Below are positions 52,903 to 61,722 of a DNA stretch of 64,000 nt, in pieces. Below the pieces are notes generated by a model. The model was not told the origin of the DNA. It did not search any database and saw nothing but the letters and a program-made list of their open reading frames with translations. This stretch comes from an uncultured SAR116 cluster alpha proteobacterium (GTDB lineage Bacteria; Pseudomonadota; Alphaproteobacteria; Puniceispirillales; Marisalimonadaceae): the NCBI GenBank assembly GCA_902625215.1, contig CACOAO010000003.1, forward strand, positions 1 to 64,000. Reading direction: 5' to 3'. Every line of letters starts with the position of its first letter. Positions within the stretch are counted from its first letter, which is position 1. The position numbers were made by a program, and so were the translations under genes.

Positions 52903-53886
52903 ATGTCAATTTATTCAAATATATGTTTTTATGGAGGTGGTGCATGGGGGCAAGCATTAGCAATTACACTTTCCACGCTAAATCATAATTCTACTATATT
53001 AGTCTCTGATAAGACTCGAGAAACACAAATAAATAATAGTCAATCAGAGAGATTCCCTGATTTAAAATTAAGTCCTTTAATACAAGCATCTACAAATAAA
53101 GAAAAAGCCATAAAAGGTAGTGATTTAATTTTTATTACCACAGAAAGCAAAAGAGTGCTAATGGCTATCGAAGAAATCTCCTCTTTATCTAAAAACGAAA
53201 TAAACGTTATTATTACTTCAAAAGGTTTCGCAACAAAAAAAGGTAAAACTTTTAATGAAATTGTAGAAAATAAATTTCATAATATATCACTTTCTATACT
53301 AACTGGACCCACTTTTGCTGATGAAATTGCTAACAACAAGCCTGCAGCTGCGATAGTAGCAAATAAAGAGATTGATATAGCCACTTCTATCTGCGAATTA
53401 TTTCATAATTCAAATTTAAGACTTTATCCTAGTAATGATCCGAGTGGAGCATCTATTGCTGGCGCAATAAAAAATATAATTGCCATTGGTGCTGGTATTG
53501 TTGAAGGCTTAGAATTAGGTGATAATGCTAAAGCAGCGCTTATTACTAGAGGTATTTCGGAAACTTGCGAATTGATTAAAAAAGCAGGTGGAGATCACGC
53601 TACCGCCTTTGGTCTTGCTGGAATTGGAGATATGAGCTTAACATGTAGTGGTCCTCATTCTAGAAATATGGCATACGGGATTGATATAATAAAAAATAAT
53701 TACCAGCGCCCTACTCGTCTAGTAGAAGGTTTAAACGCTTTAGATGCTGCCATTTCTTTGTCTAAAGACCTTAATGTAGAGCTACCAATCGTAGAAGCAA
53801 TTTATAAAATAATTAACAAAAAAGCAGATATCAAAGAGATTATAAAAAACTTACTTGCCAGACCAATTAAAAATGAATTTTCATAA
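52903..53886 (+). CDS. gpsA: NAD(P)H-dependent glycerol-3-phosphate dehydrogenase
   Basis: The 327-residue protein has the dinucleotide motif FYGGGAWGQALA, LTGPTFADEIA, the catalytic-lysine segment GAIKNIIAIGAGIVEGL and FGLAGIGDMSLTCSGPHSRN. It makes sn-glycerol-3-phosphate for phospholipids. It abuts tsaD, a linkage common in Alphaproteobacteria, and converges on the LAB_N gene across 41 bp. Confidence 0.97.
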   Translation: MSIYSNICFYGGGAWGQALAITLSTLNHNSTILVSDKTRETQINNSQSERFPDLKLSPLIQASTNKEKAIKGSDLIFITTESKRVLMAIEEISSLSKNEINVIITSKGFATKKGKTFNEIVENKFHNISLSILTGPTFADEIANNKPAAAIVANKEIDIATSICELFHNSNLRLYPSNDPSGASIAGAIKNIIAIGAGIVEGLELGDNAKAALITRGISETCELIKKAGGDHATAFGLAGIGDMSLTCSGPHSRNMAYGIDIIKNNYQRPTRLVEGLNALDAAISLSKDLNVELPIVEAIYKIINKKADIKEIIKNLLARPIKNEFS

Positions 53887-53927
53887 ATCTAGCCTCTAGA
53901 TTAATTTACTAAAAAATTATTGAAGAA

Positions 53928-54302
53928 TTATTTTTCTAGTTTTTTTTCTCTATATATAAAATATAAATTTCTAGCGTATATAAATACACCAACCGACTGT
54001 CCAGCGATTATAACAGGGTCTTGTCTCCAAATTGCATAAGTTAATAAAACCAGTCCACCTGAAATTGAAAAATACCAGAAAGCTATGGGTATGACTGACT
54101 TACGTGCATTTTCACTGCTTATCCATTGAATGATAAAACGTGTTGCAAATAATGCCTGCCCTCCAAAACCTATAGTAATCATAATTGCCTCAGGATGATT
54201 TAATAAATAAGGCTTCATAAAAGGTAGAATGACAATTATTAACTCATTTAAAAAAATTGCACCTTTTTCTATTTGGTTTGATAAGAATGATATAAAATTC
54301 AT
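53928..54302 (-). CDS. LAB_N domain membrane protein (lipid-A-disaccharide synthase N-terminal-like)
   Basis: The 124-residue protein has three to four transmembrane helices with the LAB_N core FGGQALFATRFIIQWISSE, KSVIPIAFWYFSISGG and IIAGQSVGVFIYARNLYFI. Such stand-alone proteins are found beside GT2 and GT39 glycosyltransferases, as here, and are thought to help transfer sugars to lipid A or another membrane lipid. It is the last of three minus-strand genes. Confidence 0.9.
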   Translation of the reverse strand: MNFISFLSNQIEKGAIFLNELIIVILPFMKPYLLNHPEAIMITIGFGGQALFATRFIIQWISSENARKSVIPIAFWYFSISGGLVLLTYAIWRQDPVIIAGQSVGVFIYARNLYFIYREKKLEK

Positions 54303-54315
54303 TACAAATTCCTAA

Positions 54316-55047
54316 TTATTTTAAAATTTCTTTAAAGGAAGTATTTTTTGGCATTCTATTTCTTAACCAGATTACACCTAGTACGTCAAAAAGGCCAACT
54401 AGGAATCTTCCAAAATTAGTATAATTTGAAGTCCCTACTACTCTTTCTCTATGTTTAACATTAAATTTTAAAACCTTGGCTCCTTCGCGTAAGGCTAAAG
54501 CTGATAAAAATCTGTGCATATGGTCAAAATAAGGAAGCCTTAAAAATAATTCTTTATGAAATACTTTTATGCCACAACCTGAATCAGGGTGAATATCCTT
54601 AAGCAAAATAAATCTACAATATTTTGCAAAAGATGATGCCCATAACCTAGTAATACTATCCTTACGATTTACTCTAACTCCGCCAATTAATACTAACTCA
54701 TCTTTGTAGCTCTTCAGTGTATCAATCATTTTGGGAAGATCTGAGGGATCATTTTGACCGTCTCCATCCAAAGTTGCTATTAATTTTGAATTTGAAGCTT
54801 TAATACCTGTCCTTAAAGCTGCAGATTGACCTTGACTGTTTTCATGACTAATAACCCTTAACTTTTTGTTATTTTTCATATTATTTTTCAATTCTAATTC
54901 AGTATTATCATCTGATCCGTCATTGACGTATATTATTTCATAACTAAACTTTTTTAATGACTGATGAATTTCACTTACTAGAGTATCAATATTTCCTGCT
55001 TCATTTTTAACAGGAATAACTACAGATATTTCGGTTGTTTTGGACAT
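54316..55047 (-). CDS. Family 2 glycosyltransferase, polyprenyl-phosphate sugar transferase type
   Basis: The ATG at 55047 is chosen (243 residues; MSKTTEISVVIPVKNEAGN); a TTG at 55083 would add 12 hydrophobic residues. Neither has a clear SD motif. The GT-A core has VVIPVKNEAGNID, YVNDGSDDNTE, TLDGDGQNDPSD (metal-binding DxD region) and VKHRERVVGTSNY. It resembles ArnC/DPM1-like enzymes that load a sugar on a polyprenyl phosphate, the donor for the GT39 enzyme encoded upstream. Confidence 0.88.
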   Translation of the reverse strand: MSKTTEISVVIPVKNEAGNIDTLVSEIHQSLKKFSYEIIYVNDGSDDNTELELKNNMKNNKKLRVISHENSQGQSAALRTGIKASNSKLIATLDGDGQNDPSDLPKMIDTLKSYKDELVLIGGVRVNRKDSITRLWASSFAKYCRFILLKDIHPDSGCGIKVFHKELFLRLPYFDHMHRFLSALALREGAKVLKFNVKHRERVVGTSNYTNFGRFLVGLFDVLGVIWLRNRMPKNTSFKEILK

Positions 55048-55091
55048 GTTTAGTATTGCAATAATTGAATATAAAGAAACCAATAGCTATT

Positions 55092-56828
55092 TTAATTAGT
55101 CAGGTCAAACAATTGATTTTGAAAAATGTATATTTCTACATGTCTACCTTTAGCTATATTGAAACCTTTTACTATAAATATTTCATTTATTTTCAAATTA
55201 AGATCATTTGTTGTTTCTAAAAATTGTTTTAGATCATTTTTTTCTATTAACGCTACATTGTTTTTACCTTCTGCCATAAAAATAGCAGCTTCGTGAGGAT
55301 TAGATAATAAAACATTACCATTTAATAAAAAAACAAGACTTGGTTCATGATAGCCTGAAGACGCAACCGCATCTGCCTTAACTTTTTTTAATTTCTTTAT
55401 GATAGCCTTACTTGGATGTAAATAATCCAGTTTAGGTAAAACAAAATTATAATTAATAATATTAAAAATTGATCCAAGAGCAATGATTGCTAATAAAATA
55501 TTGTAAAAACTTTTACTTATATCTAGGTATAAAGTTTTGAAATTAAAAATCAAAGTATGGGAAAAAATAAAAATAACAATCGCAATTAAGACAAGCAACA
55601 TTGTGAAAAATGTTAAAATATAATCGTTATCAATATTAAACTTAGAAGAAATGTAAAAAATTCCTCCACTTAAAATAATTCCTCCAAAGCTAAATAAAAT
55701 GGAAGAGATATAAGTAAATTTACGAAGTAAAACACTTTTTATTTTTTTGATATTAGATTTAAACTGCAATATCCCACCTATTGCTAGAATTGCAATTGCT
55801 GGAAGAACTGGAAGTGGATAATGAAGAAGTTTTGTTGGAATTAATTCGATAATAACCCAAAATGGTAATATCCAACACATTAAAAATTTTATAATTATAT
55901 TAGCTCTATTTTGTAAGATAAATAAAATCAAACAAGGTAAAAAAGTTGCAATAGGCCATATTGAAATTGATAATGTTAATAAATGAGTTCCTGGCAATGC
56001 ACCATGTCCTTCTTGACCAGTCTCCAATTTACTAAAAAAATCTTCTTGAAAAGCTTTTTGTAAAAAAATACCGTTTGTTGCTTCATCGATTGCAAAAAAC
56101 CATGGCAAAATAACTAAAGTACATATTAAAAAACCTAACATGGGTCTTAAAGATTTTATCAGACTTATAGATTTCTGAATTATAGAAAAGGCAATAACTG
56201 TTAGAAATAGTATAGCTATTGAAATAGGACCTTTTACCAAAACTCCAAAAGAAAAAGCTAGCCAGACTAATACTGGGAAAAGGTATTTTACTTTTAAAGT
56301 ATTATCTTGGTCCAAAATTATTTTAAGTAAAAAATATTGCTGAACACAGATTAAACACAGAAGAGTAGCATCAGTTTTGGCAAGATGAGCTTCTCCCATA
56401 AATACAATTGATGACGCAAATAATAATGTTACGATAAGAGTTTGATAAAGTGGGAAAATCAACCTAGTTATTAAACCAACAAAAACCAGTGTTATAATAG
56501 AGCTTATTAAAGATGGTATTCTATACGAACCAATATCTTCCTGACCAAATATTTTTGCTGAAAACGCTTGAAGCCAATAAATGCCAATTGGTTTCTTGGC
56601 TCTAATTTCGTCTTGAAATTTAATATTTACATAATCATCACTTTGAATCATTTGACTGCTAGCTTGAGCAAAACGGGCTTCATCCCGGTCTATAGGAGGT
56701 ATTGAGTATTGCCCAGACAAAAGAGCTAAAATTATTAAAATAATCAAGGAACCAAAAATTAAAAAATTTAATTTTTTAAATTTGTTTAATATTTTTAAAA
56801 ATTCCGAAAATTCTAAAATGCTATTCAT
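55092..56828 (-). CDS. Family 39 glycosyltransferase (ArnT-like)
   Basis: The 578-residue inner-membrane protein has about twelve helices. The first periplasmic loop has PPIDRDEARFAQASSQMIQS with the catalytic DEAR acidic pair of GT39/ArnT enzymes, followed by KKPIGIYWLQA. The enzyme would move a sugar from a polyprenyl carrier to a lipid or protein on the outer face of the inner membrane. It heads a unit with the GT2 and LAB_N genes and is divergent from the aminopeptidase gene. Confidence 0.88.
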   Translation of the reverse strand: MNSILEFSEFLKILNKFKKLNFLIFGSLIILIILALLSGQYSIPPIDRDEARFAQASSQMIQSDDYVNIKFQDEIRAKKPIGIYWLQAFSAKIFGQEDIGSYRIPSLISSIITLVFVGLITRLIFPLYQTLIVTLLFASSIVFMGEAHLAKTDATLLCLICVQQYFLLKIILDQDNTLKVKYLFPVLVWLAFSFGVLVKGPISIAILFLTVIAFSIIQKSISLIKSLRPMLGFLICTLVILPWFFAIDEATNGIFLQKAFQEDFFSKLETGQEGHGALPGTHLLTLSISIWPIATFLPCLILFILQNRANIIIKFLMCWILPFWVIIELIPTKLLHYPLPVLPAIAILAIGGILQFKSNIKKIKSVLLRKFTYISSILFSFGGIILSGGIFYISSKFNIDNDYILTFFTMLLVLIAIVIFIFSHTLIFNFKTLYLDISKSFYNILLAIIALGSIFNIINYNFVLPKLDYLHPSKAIIKKLKKVKADAVASSGYHEPSLVFLLNGNVLLSNPHEAAIFMAEGKNNVALIEKNDLKQFLETTNDLNLKINEIFIVKGFNIAKGRHVEIYIFQNQLFDLTN

Positions 56829-56913
56829 TTCTTTAACTTTTTTATTAATTTAGAAATACCATATTTTCAGAGTAATGTTATAATTTTAAATTTTATTACG
56901 AGGTAATTAAATA

Positions 56914-58371
56914 ATGGTATATAATTTCAATGAGATTCTAAATGGATTTTGCGAAAATAGAAAAATCAAATCAATTCCTCTTTATCTTTTTAACGATATA
57001 AAAAGTTTAAGTTCAACTAAGTTAATATCCGAAAAACAAAAAAAATTTTTAAATACAAGTTTTTCACTAGAAACGCAGCATTTTGGATTTTTCCCAAATG
57101 AGGAATTTGCTCTTGGTGGAGCAATTGCTATAATTAAAAAATCCCAAGAACCGAAAAAAAGCTTAATTGACCAAGCAGCTAAACTATCACAAAAACTTCC
57201 AAAGAAAAAATGGAGTGTTCAATTTGTTGACGAATTTGAAAACTTTGACAAGTTAAGCTTTATTTTAGGATGGGGATTAGCATTCTACAATTTTTCTATG
57301 GAAAAAAAAATCAAAAATTCTCATTCAAAGCAGTCCTTATGCTTGTCTCAATGTAGAAAAGAAATTTCAAAAAGTTCATTAGAAAAATGCTTTGCGGAAA
57401 TGCAAGGTATTTTTCTAGCAAGAGATTTGATAAATTTGCCACCAAACATCCTAACACCATTAAACTATGAAAAAATAATTAAAAAATTATTTAAAAAATC
57501 CTCACCTATTATTTTAACATATAAAGGCAAACAACTAGAAAAGAATTTTCCCTTAATAGATATTGTTGGTAGATCTTCTGAAAACAAACCTGTTCTCATT
57601 GATCTTCAATGGAATAAAAATAAAAAAAACAATTATCCTAACATTGTTTTGATTGGTAAAGGAGTTACTTTTGATAGTGGAGGTTTGGATATAAAACCTT
57701 CCAATAGTATGTTATTAATGAAAAAAGATATGGGTGGTAGCGCAGTAGTTCTTGGAATAGCTTATGCATTGATGTCTATAAATTGCAACGTTAATTTAAG
57801 AGTAATACTACCAATTGCTGAGAACTCAGTGTCCGAAAAGTCCATGAGACCACTAGATATTGTTTATTCAAGAAACCAAACACTTGTTGAAATTGGTAAT
57901 ACTGATGCTGAAGGCAGACTATTACTTGCTGACGCACTTACTTATTGTCAGGAGAGTAAAGTAAAAAGTGATTTTATTATAGATTTTGCTACATTAACTG
58001 GGGCCGCAAGAGTGGCTTTAGGTACAGAATTACCTGCGTTGTTTACCAATAATGATAATTTAGGTGAGAGTATTATAAATGAGGGTATAAAACAAATTGA
58101 CCCGATGTGGAAATTACCTTTATTTAGCCCTTATAATGAACAACTTGATAAAAATAATAATGCAATAAGCAGTACTGGATCATCAGGCACAGGTGGTGCA
58201 ATAACTGCAGCCTTATTCCTAAATAGATTTATATATAAAAACACAAAATGGGCACATGTTGATCTAATGGCTTGGAACACCTCATCACGTCCAGGGTTCC
58301 CTGTAGGCGGAGAGGCTATGGGATTAAGGAATATAGTCAATATGATTATAAAATATTGTTCGAAAAGTTAG
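56914..58371 (+). CDS. M17 leucyl aminopeptidase family protein
   Basis: The 485-residue protein has the M17 catalytic domain: GKGVTFDSGGLDIKPS with metal-binding Lys/Asp, MKKDMGGSAVVLG and the signature NTDAEGRLLLADAL, ending VDLMAWNTSSRPGFPVGGEAMG. It removes N-terminal amino acids in the cytoplasm. GAGG lies 9 nt before the ATG. The short variable N-terminal domain is typical of the alphaproteobacterial branch. Confidence 0.93.
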   Translation: MVYNFNEILNGFCENRKIKSIPLYLFNDIKSLSSTKLISEKQKKFLNTSFSLETQHFGFFPNEEFALGGAIAIIKKSQEPKKSLIDQAAKLSQKLPKKKWSVQFVDEFENFDKLSFILGWGLAFYNFSMEKKIKNSHSKQSLCLSQCRKEISKSSLEKCFAEMQGIFLARDLINLPPNILTPLNYEKIIKKLFKKSSPIILTYKGKQLEKNFPLIDIVGRSSENKPVLIDLQWNKNKKNNYPNIVLIGKGVTFDSGGLDIKPSNSMLLMKKDMGGSAVVLGIAYALMSINCNVNLRVILPIAENSVSEKSMRPLDIVYSRNQTLVEIGNTDAEGRLLLADALTYCQESKVKSDFIIDFATLTGAARVALGTELPALFTNNDNLGESIINEGIKQIDPMWKLPLFSPYNEQLDKNNNAISSTGSSGTGGAITAALFLNRFIYKNTKWAHVDLMAWNTSSRPGFPVGGEAMGLRNIVNMIIKYCSKS

Positions 58372-58379
58372 ATTTTAAA

Positions 58380-59171
58380 TTAATTCATATAATTAATTGC
58401 TGTATCATAAATATTTTTATCTCTTGCAACTATTACAGAGTACTTGCTTGATAAATCATTCTTAAAATTTATGTTTTTAGATTTCCAATCAGTTACAATA
58501 ATATCTTTTGCTTTTAATATTGGTATCAGTGGCAAGATATCATATGAGAAAAGACCTTCTTCAACGACTAAATCCAAACCCCCTTTGATTACCAAACAGT
58601 AATTATGACAATCTCCTGACCAAACATGATACTTAAATTTTTTTATCAAAGTTTCATATTTTTGTTTACCAATTTCAGAAAATAAATGTGGCCCTGTAGA
58701 GCCAACTGTTGCTTCAGATATACTTTTGATTGATTTATAATTTTTTTTAAAAGCTACGTTGTTAAGCAGACACTTATTTTTATAACCAATCCATCTTTCA
58801 TCTAAAGCAGGAAAATCAGCCATTCCAATGATAGGCTCCCCTTTAAATACAAGAGATATTAAAGTTCCCCATAAAGGCCTTCCAATAATATAACTTCGTG
58901 TTCCGTCTATTGGATCTATAATCCAAGTATAATCTGAATTATTTGATACAATTCCCATCTCTTCAGCAAATATATTGTGATTAGGAAATTTGGCTGATAT
59001 AATTTCTCTTAATATCTTTTCAGCATTTATATCATAGTATGTTACAGGACTTCCATCGTCTTTGACTTGTAAAGTTGGATTTGAGTTAAAACCTTCTAAA
59101 GTGATAACTTTTGAGCGATCAGCTAATAAATTCATAAAATCTGAAATTTCAATAAATTCTGCTTCGTTCAT
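58380..59171 (-). CDS. Inositol-phosphatase family protein, HisN-like histidinol-phosphatase
   Basis: The 263-residue protein has the metal-binding motifs EEMG, WIIDPIDGTRSYIIGRPLWG and WSGDCHNYCLVIKGGLDLVVE. The W-S/G-G-D-C-x-x-Y form of the last motif is typical of HisN-type histidinol-phosphatases within the family, so a role in histidine synthesis is likely but not certain. It is 44 bp downstream of the cytochrome gene on the minus strand. Confidence 0.85.
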   Translation of the reverse strand: MNEAEFIEISDFMNLLADRSKVITLEGFNSNPTLQVKDDGSPVTYYDINAEKILREIISAKFPNHNIFAEEMGIVSNNSDYTWIIDPIDGTRSYIIGRPLWGTLISLVFKGEPIIGMADFPALDERWIGYKNKCLLNNVAFKKNYKSIKSISEATVGSTGPHLFSEIGKQKYETLIKKFKYHVWSGDCHNYCLVIKGGLDLVVEEGLFSYDILPLIPILKAKDIIVTDWKSKNINFKNDLSSKYSVIVARDKNIYDTAINYMN

Positions 59172-59215
59172 AAAAGCAACCTTTTCAAAAGGGATATTTC
59201 TACATCTGTATTTAT

Positions 59216-59749
59216 TTACGGTAAAGCAACAGGACTATCACTTTTTGTTCTTAACCATGCTATAAGATCGGCTCTATCTTTTGTTTTTGATAAGCCTGCA
59301 TAATTCATTTTAGTCCCTTTGTAAAATAACTTTGGTTTATATAAAAACTTATTAAGCTCTTCGTAAGTCCATTTTCCAGATAAAGCTGCTAGAGTTTTTG
59401 AATATGCATAGTCAGCTTTACCTTGGTCTTTATTTACTATGTTGTAAAGATTAGGTCCAACCTTATTAGCTCCTCCAGCCTCAAATCCATGGCAAGCAAC
59501 ACATTTTTTGGAAATTTTCTGACCACTTTCTATATCTGCACTGGCCAAAAGAGCAAGAACTGGTTCAACTACTATTTCTTTAGTTTCTTTTATTTTTGTT
59601 TCAGCTTTTTCAGGTACTTCTATTGGATATGAATTTGAAACTTCGGTATTTGGGCTAACAAGGAAATTACCTATCTTTCCAAACATCATTAATAGCAAAA
59701 CACCTGATAATAGTGCTGCTGCTATTTTATTAAACCTCAATGCGTCCAT
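59216..59749 (-). CDS. cycM: Membrane-anchored cytochrome c (CycM/c552 type)
   Basis: The 177-residue protein has an N-terminal uncleaved transmembrane anchor (residues 7-25), a charged linker rich in Glu/Lys, and a class I cytochrome c domain with C-V-A-C-H, GGANKVGPNLYNIVNKDQG and the methionine ligand in GTKMNYAGL. It can carry electrons between the bc1 complex and terminal oxidase at the membrane surface. It is divergent from kdsB, an order known in other Alphaproteobacteria. Confidence 0.92.
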   Translation of the reverse strand: MDALRFNKIAAALLSGVLLLMMFGKIGNFLVSPNTEVSNSYPIEVPEKAETKIKETKEIVVEPVLALLASADIESGQKISKKCVACHGFEAGGANKVGPNLYNIVNKDQGKADYAYSKTLAALSGKWTYEELNKFLYKPKLFYKGTKMNYAGLSKTKDRADLIAWLRTKSDSPVALP

Positions 59750-59890
59750 AAATTTACCTGAAAAAAAATACTCAATAAATAATTATTTACATGCAAGAAA
59801 TGCTTTCTTCAAGTATAAAAGTTAAAAAATTAATAAATTATTTCCAAGAAATTTTAAATGTAGTTTATTAAAATTTATGGAGCTTTAAAA

Positions 59891-60649
59891 TTGCAATATA
59901 CTGATACCATTATAATGATACCTGCTAGATTAGGTTCATCAAGACTACCAAATAAACCGCTTCTTAAAATAAATGGTATACCATTAATAATTCATGCGTA
60001 CAATTGTGCAAAAAATGCACAATTAAATGCTCCAGTAGTTGTCGCAACTGATGATGAATTAATTTTAGAAACTGTACTTGAATTTGGAGGAATTGGATTA
60101 ATGACTTCACATCATCATGAGAGTGGATCAGATAGGATATTAGAAGCTCTAGAAAAATTTGATCCTGAAAAAAAATACAAAAATATAATCCATCTGCAAG
60201 GAGATCTTCCAAATATTTCTGGAAATTTAATTCAAAAGTTAGCTCAGGAAGCCAATGATCCATTGAAAGAAATTACAACGGTCATTGTTAAAGCATCACC
60301 TGATGAGTATAACGACCCATCAGTTGTTAAAGTAGCAGTGGCTTTCAAAAAAAATAATCCAAGAGTGAATGATGTTGGAAAAGCATTATACTTTAGTAGA
60401 GCTTGCATTCCGACTGGAAGTAAAAATATTTGGCATCATATTGGGGTTTATGCATGGCGAAGAAGTATTTTAGAAAAATTTGTAAAATTAAAACCTTCTC
60501 CACTGGAAAAATCAGAAAAACTTGAACAACTTCGTGCACTTGAATCAGGAATTCAGATACACACAATTGTTACTTCTGAACATCCCATTGGAGTGGATAC
60601 TAAATCAGATTTGAAGAAAGCAGAAAATTATTTTAAAGACTTAGTTTAG
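59891..60649 (+). CDS. kdsB: 3-deoxy-manno-octulosonate cytidylyltransferase
   Basis: The 252-residue protein starts at TTG with GGAG 9 nt upstream, giving MQYTDTIIMIPARLGSSRLPNKPLL, the classic KdsB N-terminus with the CTP-binding PARLGSSRLP. It continues with VVATDDE, SGSDRILEAL, LQGDLPNI and HIGVYAWRRSILEKF. It activates Kdo as CMP-Kdo for lipopolysaccharide core, so the organism makes an LPS with Kdo. pheA follows 42 bp downstream. Confidence 0.95.
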   Translation: MQYTDTIIMIPARLGSSRLPNKPLLKINGIPLIIHAYNCAKNAQLNAPVVVATDDELILETVLEFGGIGLMTSHHHESGSDRILEALEKFDPEKKYKNIIHLQGDLPNISGNLIQKLAQEANDPLKEITTVIVKASPDEYNDPSVVKVAVAFKKNNPRVNDVGKALYFSRACIPTGSKNIWHHIGVYAWRRSILEKFVKLKPSPLEKSEKLEQLRALESGIQIHTIVTSEHPIGVDTKSDLKKAENYFKDLV

Positions 60650-60691
60650 TTATTCATATAATAAAATAAATAAACTATATAGAGATAAAAA

Positions 60692-61540
60692 ATGAATGAT
60701 AAAAGTAAACATATAATTGCTTTTCAAGGTATGGCTGGCGCATATTCAAATATGGCATGTGAGGCTTATTTTCCTAACTCCAAAACTCTTGCATGTACTT
60801 CGTTTGAAGATATGCTTAACTCAACTAAAAGTGGGGAGACAGATTACGCGATGGTCCCTGTTGAAAACTCTCTAGCAGGAAGGGTCGCAGACATTCATCA
60901 CTTAATACCAGAGAGCGGATTATTTATCGTTGGGGAGCATTTTCAAAGGGTAAAGCATCAATTACTTGGACTTAAAACTGCTACTCTAGAAAATCTAAAA
61001 TACATTAAAAGTCATGCACAAGGACTTGCGCAATGTAGAAAATTTATACAAAAGCAAGGTCTAATTCCAATACAGCATATAGATACTGCTGGAGCAGCAG
61101 AAGAAGTTTCAAGATTGGAAGACCCTAAAATTGCTGCAATAGCTTCAAAAATGGCAGCAAAAATCTATGACCTAAAAATATTGAAAAATAATATTGAAGA
61201 TGCAGAACATAATACAACTAGGTTTTTGATAATGGCTAAAGATCCTCAAAAACCATCTGTAAACATACCAATTCCTGTGACAACAATAATTTTTGAGGTT
61301 AGATCAGTTCCTGCTGCATTATATAAAGTATTAGGTGGATTTGCCACTAACGGAATTAATCTCACTAAACTTGAAAGTTATATAGGTGGTAAGGAGATGA
61401 ATGCAGCAAGATTTTATGTTGACGCGGAAGGTCATCCCGATACAAAAGCTATGCAAAACGCTTTAGAAGAAATGTATTTCTATAGCGAACCTAATTCAGT
61501 AAAAATTATTGGAACCTACTCGAGAGGTAGGAAAAACTAA
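60692..61540 (+). CDS. pheA: Prephenate dehydratase
   Basis: The 282-residue monofunctional enzyme has AFQGMAGAYSNMAC, VPVENSLAGRVADIHHL, the TRF motif in HNTTRFLIMAKDP and an ACT regulatory domain (PAALYKVLGGFATNGINLTKLESY, FYVDAEGHPD). It converts prephenate to phenylpyruvate for phenylalanine; the ACT domain normally gives feedback inhibition by phenylalanine. No chorismate mutase domain is fused to it. It is linked to kdsB as in many Alphaproteobacteria. Confidence 0.95.
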   Translation: MNDKSKHIIAFQGMAGAYSNMACEAYFPNSKTLACTSFEDMLNSTKSGETDYAMVPVENSLAGRVADIHHLIPESGLFIVGEHFQRVKHQLLGLKTATLENLKYIKSHAQGLAQCRKFIQKQGLIPIQHIDTAGAAEEVSRLEDPKIAAIASKMAAKIYDLKILKNNIEDAEHNTTRFLIMAKDPQKPSVNIPIPVTTIIFEVRSVPAALYKVLGGFATNGINLTKLESYIGGKEMNAARFYVDAEGHPDTKAMQNALEEMYFYSEPNSVKIIGTYSRGRKN

Positions 61541-61597
61541 TTCAAAAAAACACAGAAAATCTTGCATATTATTATTATTTATAACATATATATTTAT

Positions 61598-61685
61598 GAG
61601 GGGTCGCACGGACGTAATTCTTGCCAATCCGGTCAGGTCCGAAAGGAAGCAGCCGTAACAATGATAGCGGGTTGTGCGGCCCTTC
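61598..61685 (+). ncRNA. ffs: Signal recognition particle RNA, small bacterial type (4.5S)
   Basis: An 88-nt region folds as one hairpin: a 12-bp terminal helix GAGGGGTCGCAC / GTGCGGCCCTTC (with G-U pairs) and an apical domain with the invariant GGTCAGG and GGAAGCAGCC sequences that bind Ffh, around a GAAA-type tetraloop. The place directly upstream of dnaX is the standard alphaproteobacterial location. The exact ends are set from the terminal helix and may be off by a few bases; a T-run (TTCGTTTT) follows. Confidence 0.95.
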
Positions 61686-61722
61686 GTTTTAGTGATTAAA
61701 AACGAGACATCAAATAAATAAT

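Noticed and set aside
59798-59812. AAGAAA-TGC-TTTCTT inverted repeat between cycM and kdsB as a terminator or operator
   Set aside because: Only 6 bp, A/T-rich and without a U-run; the genes are divergent, and such repeats arise by chance in this composition.
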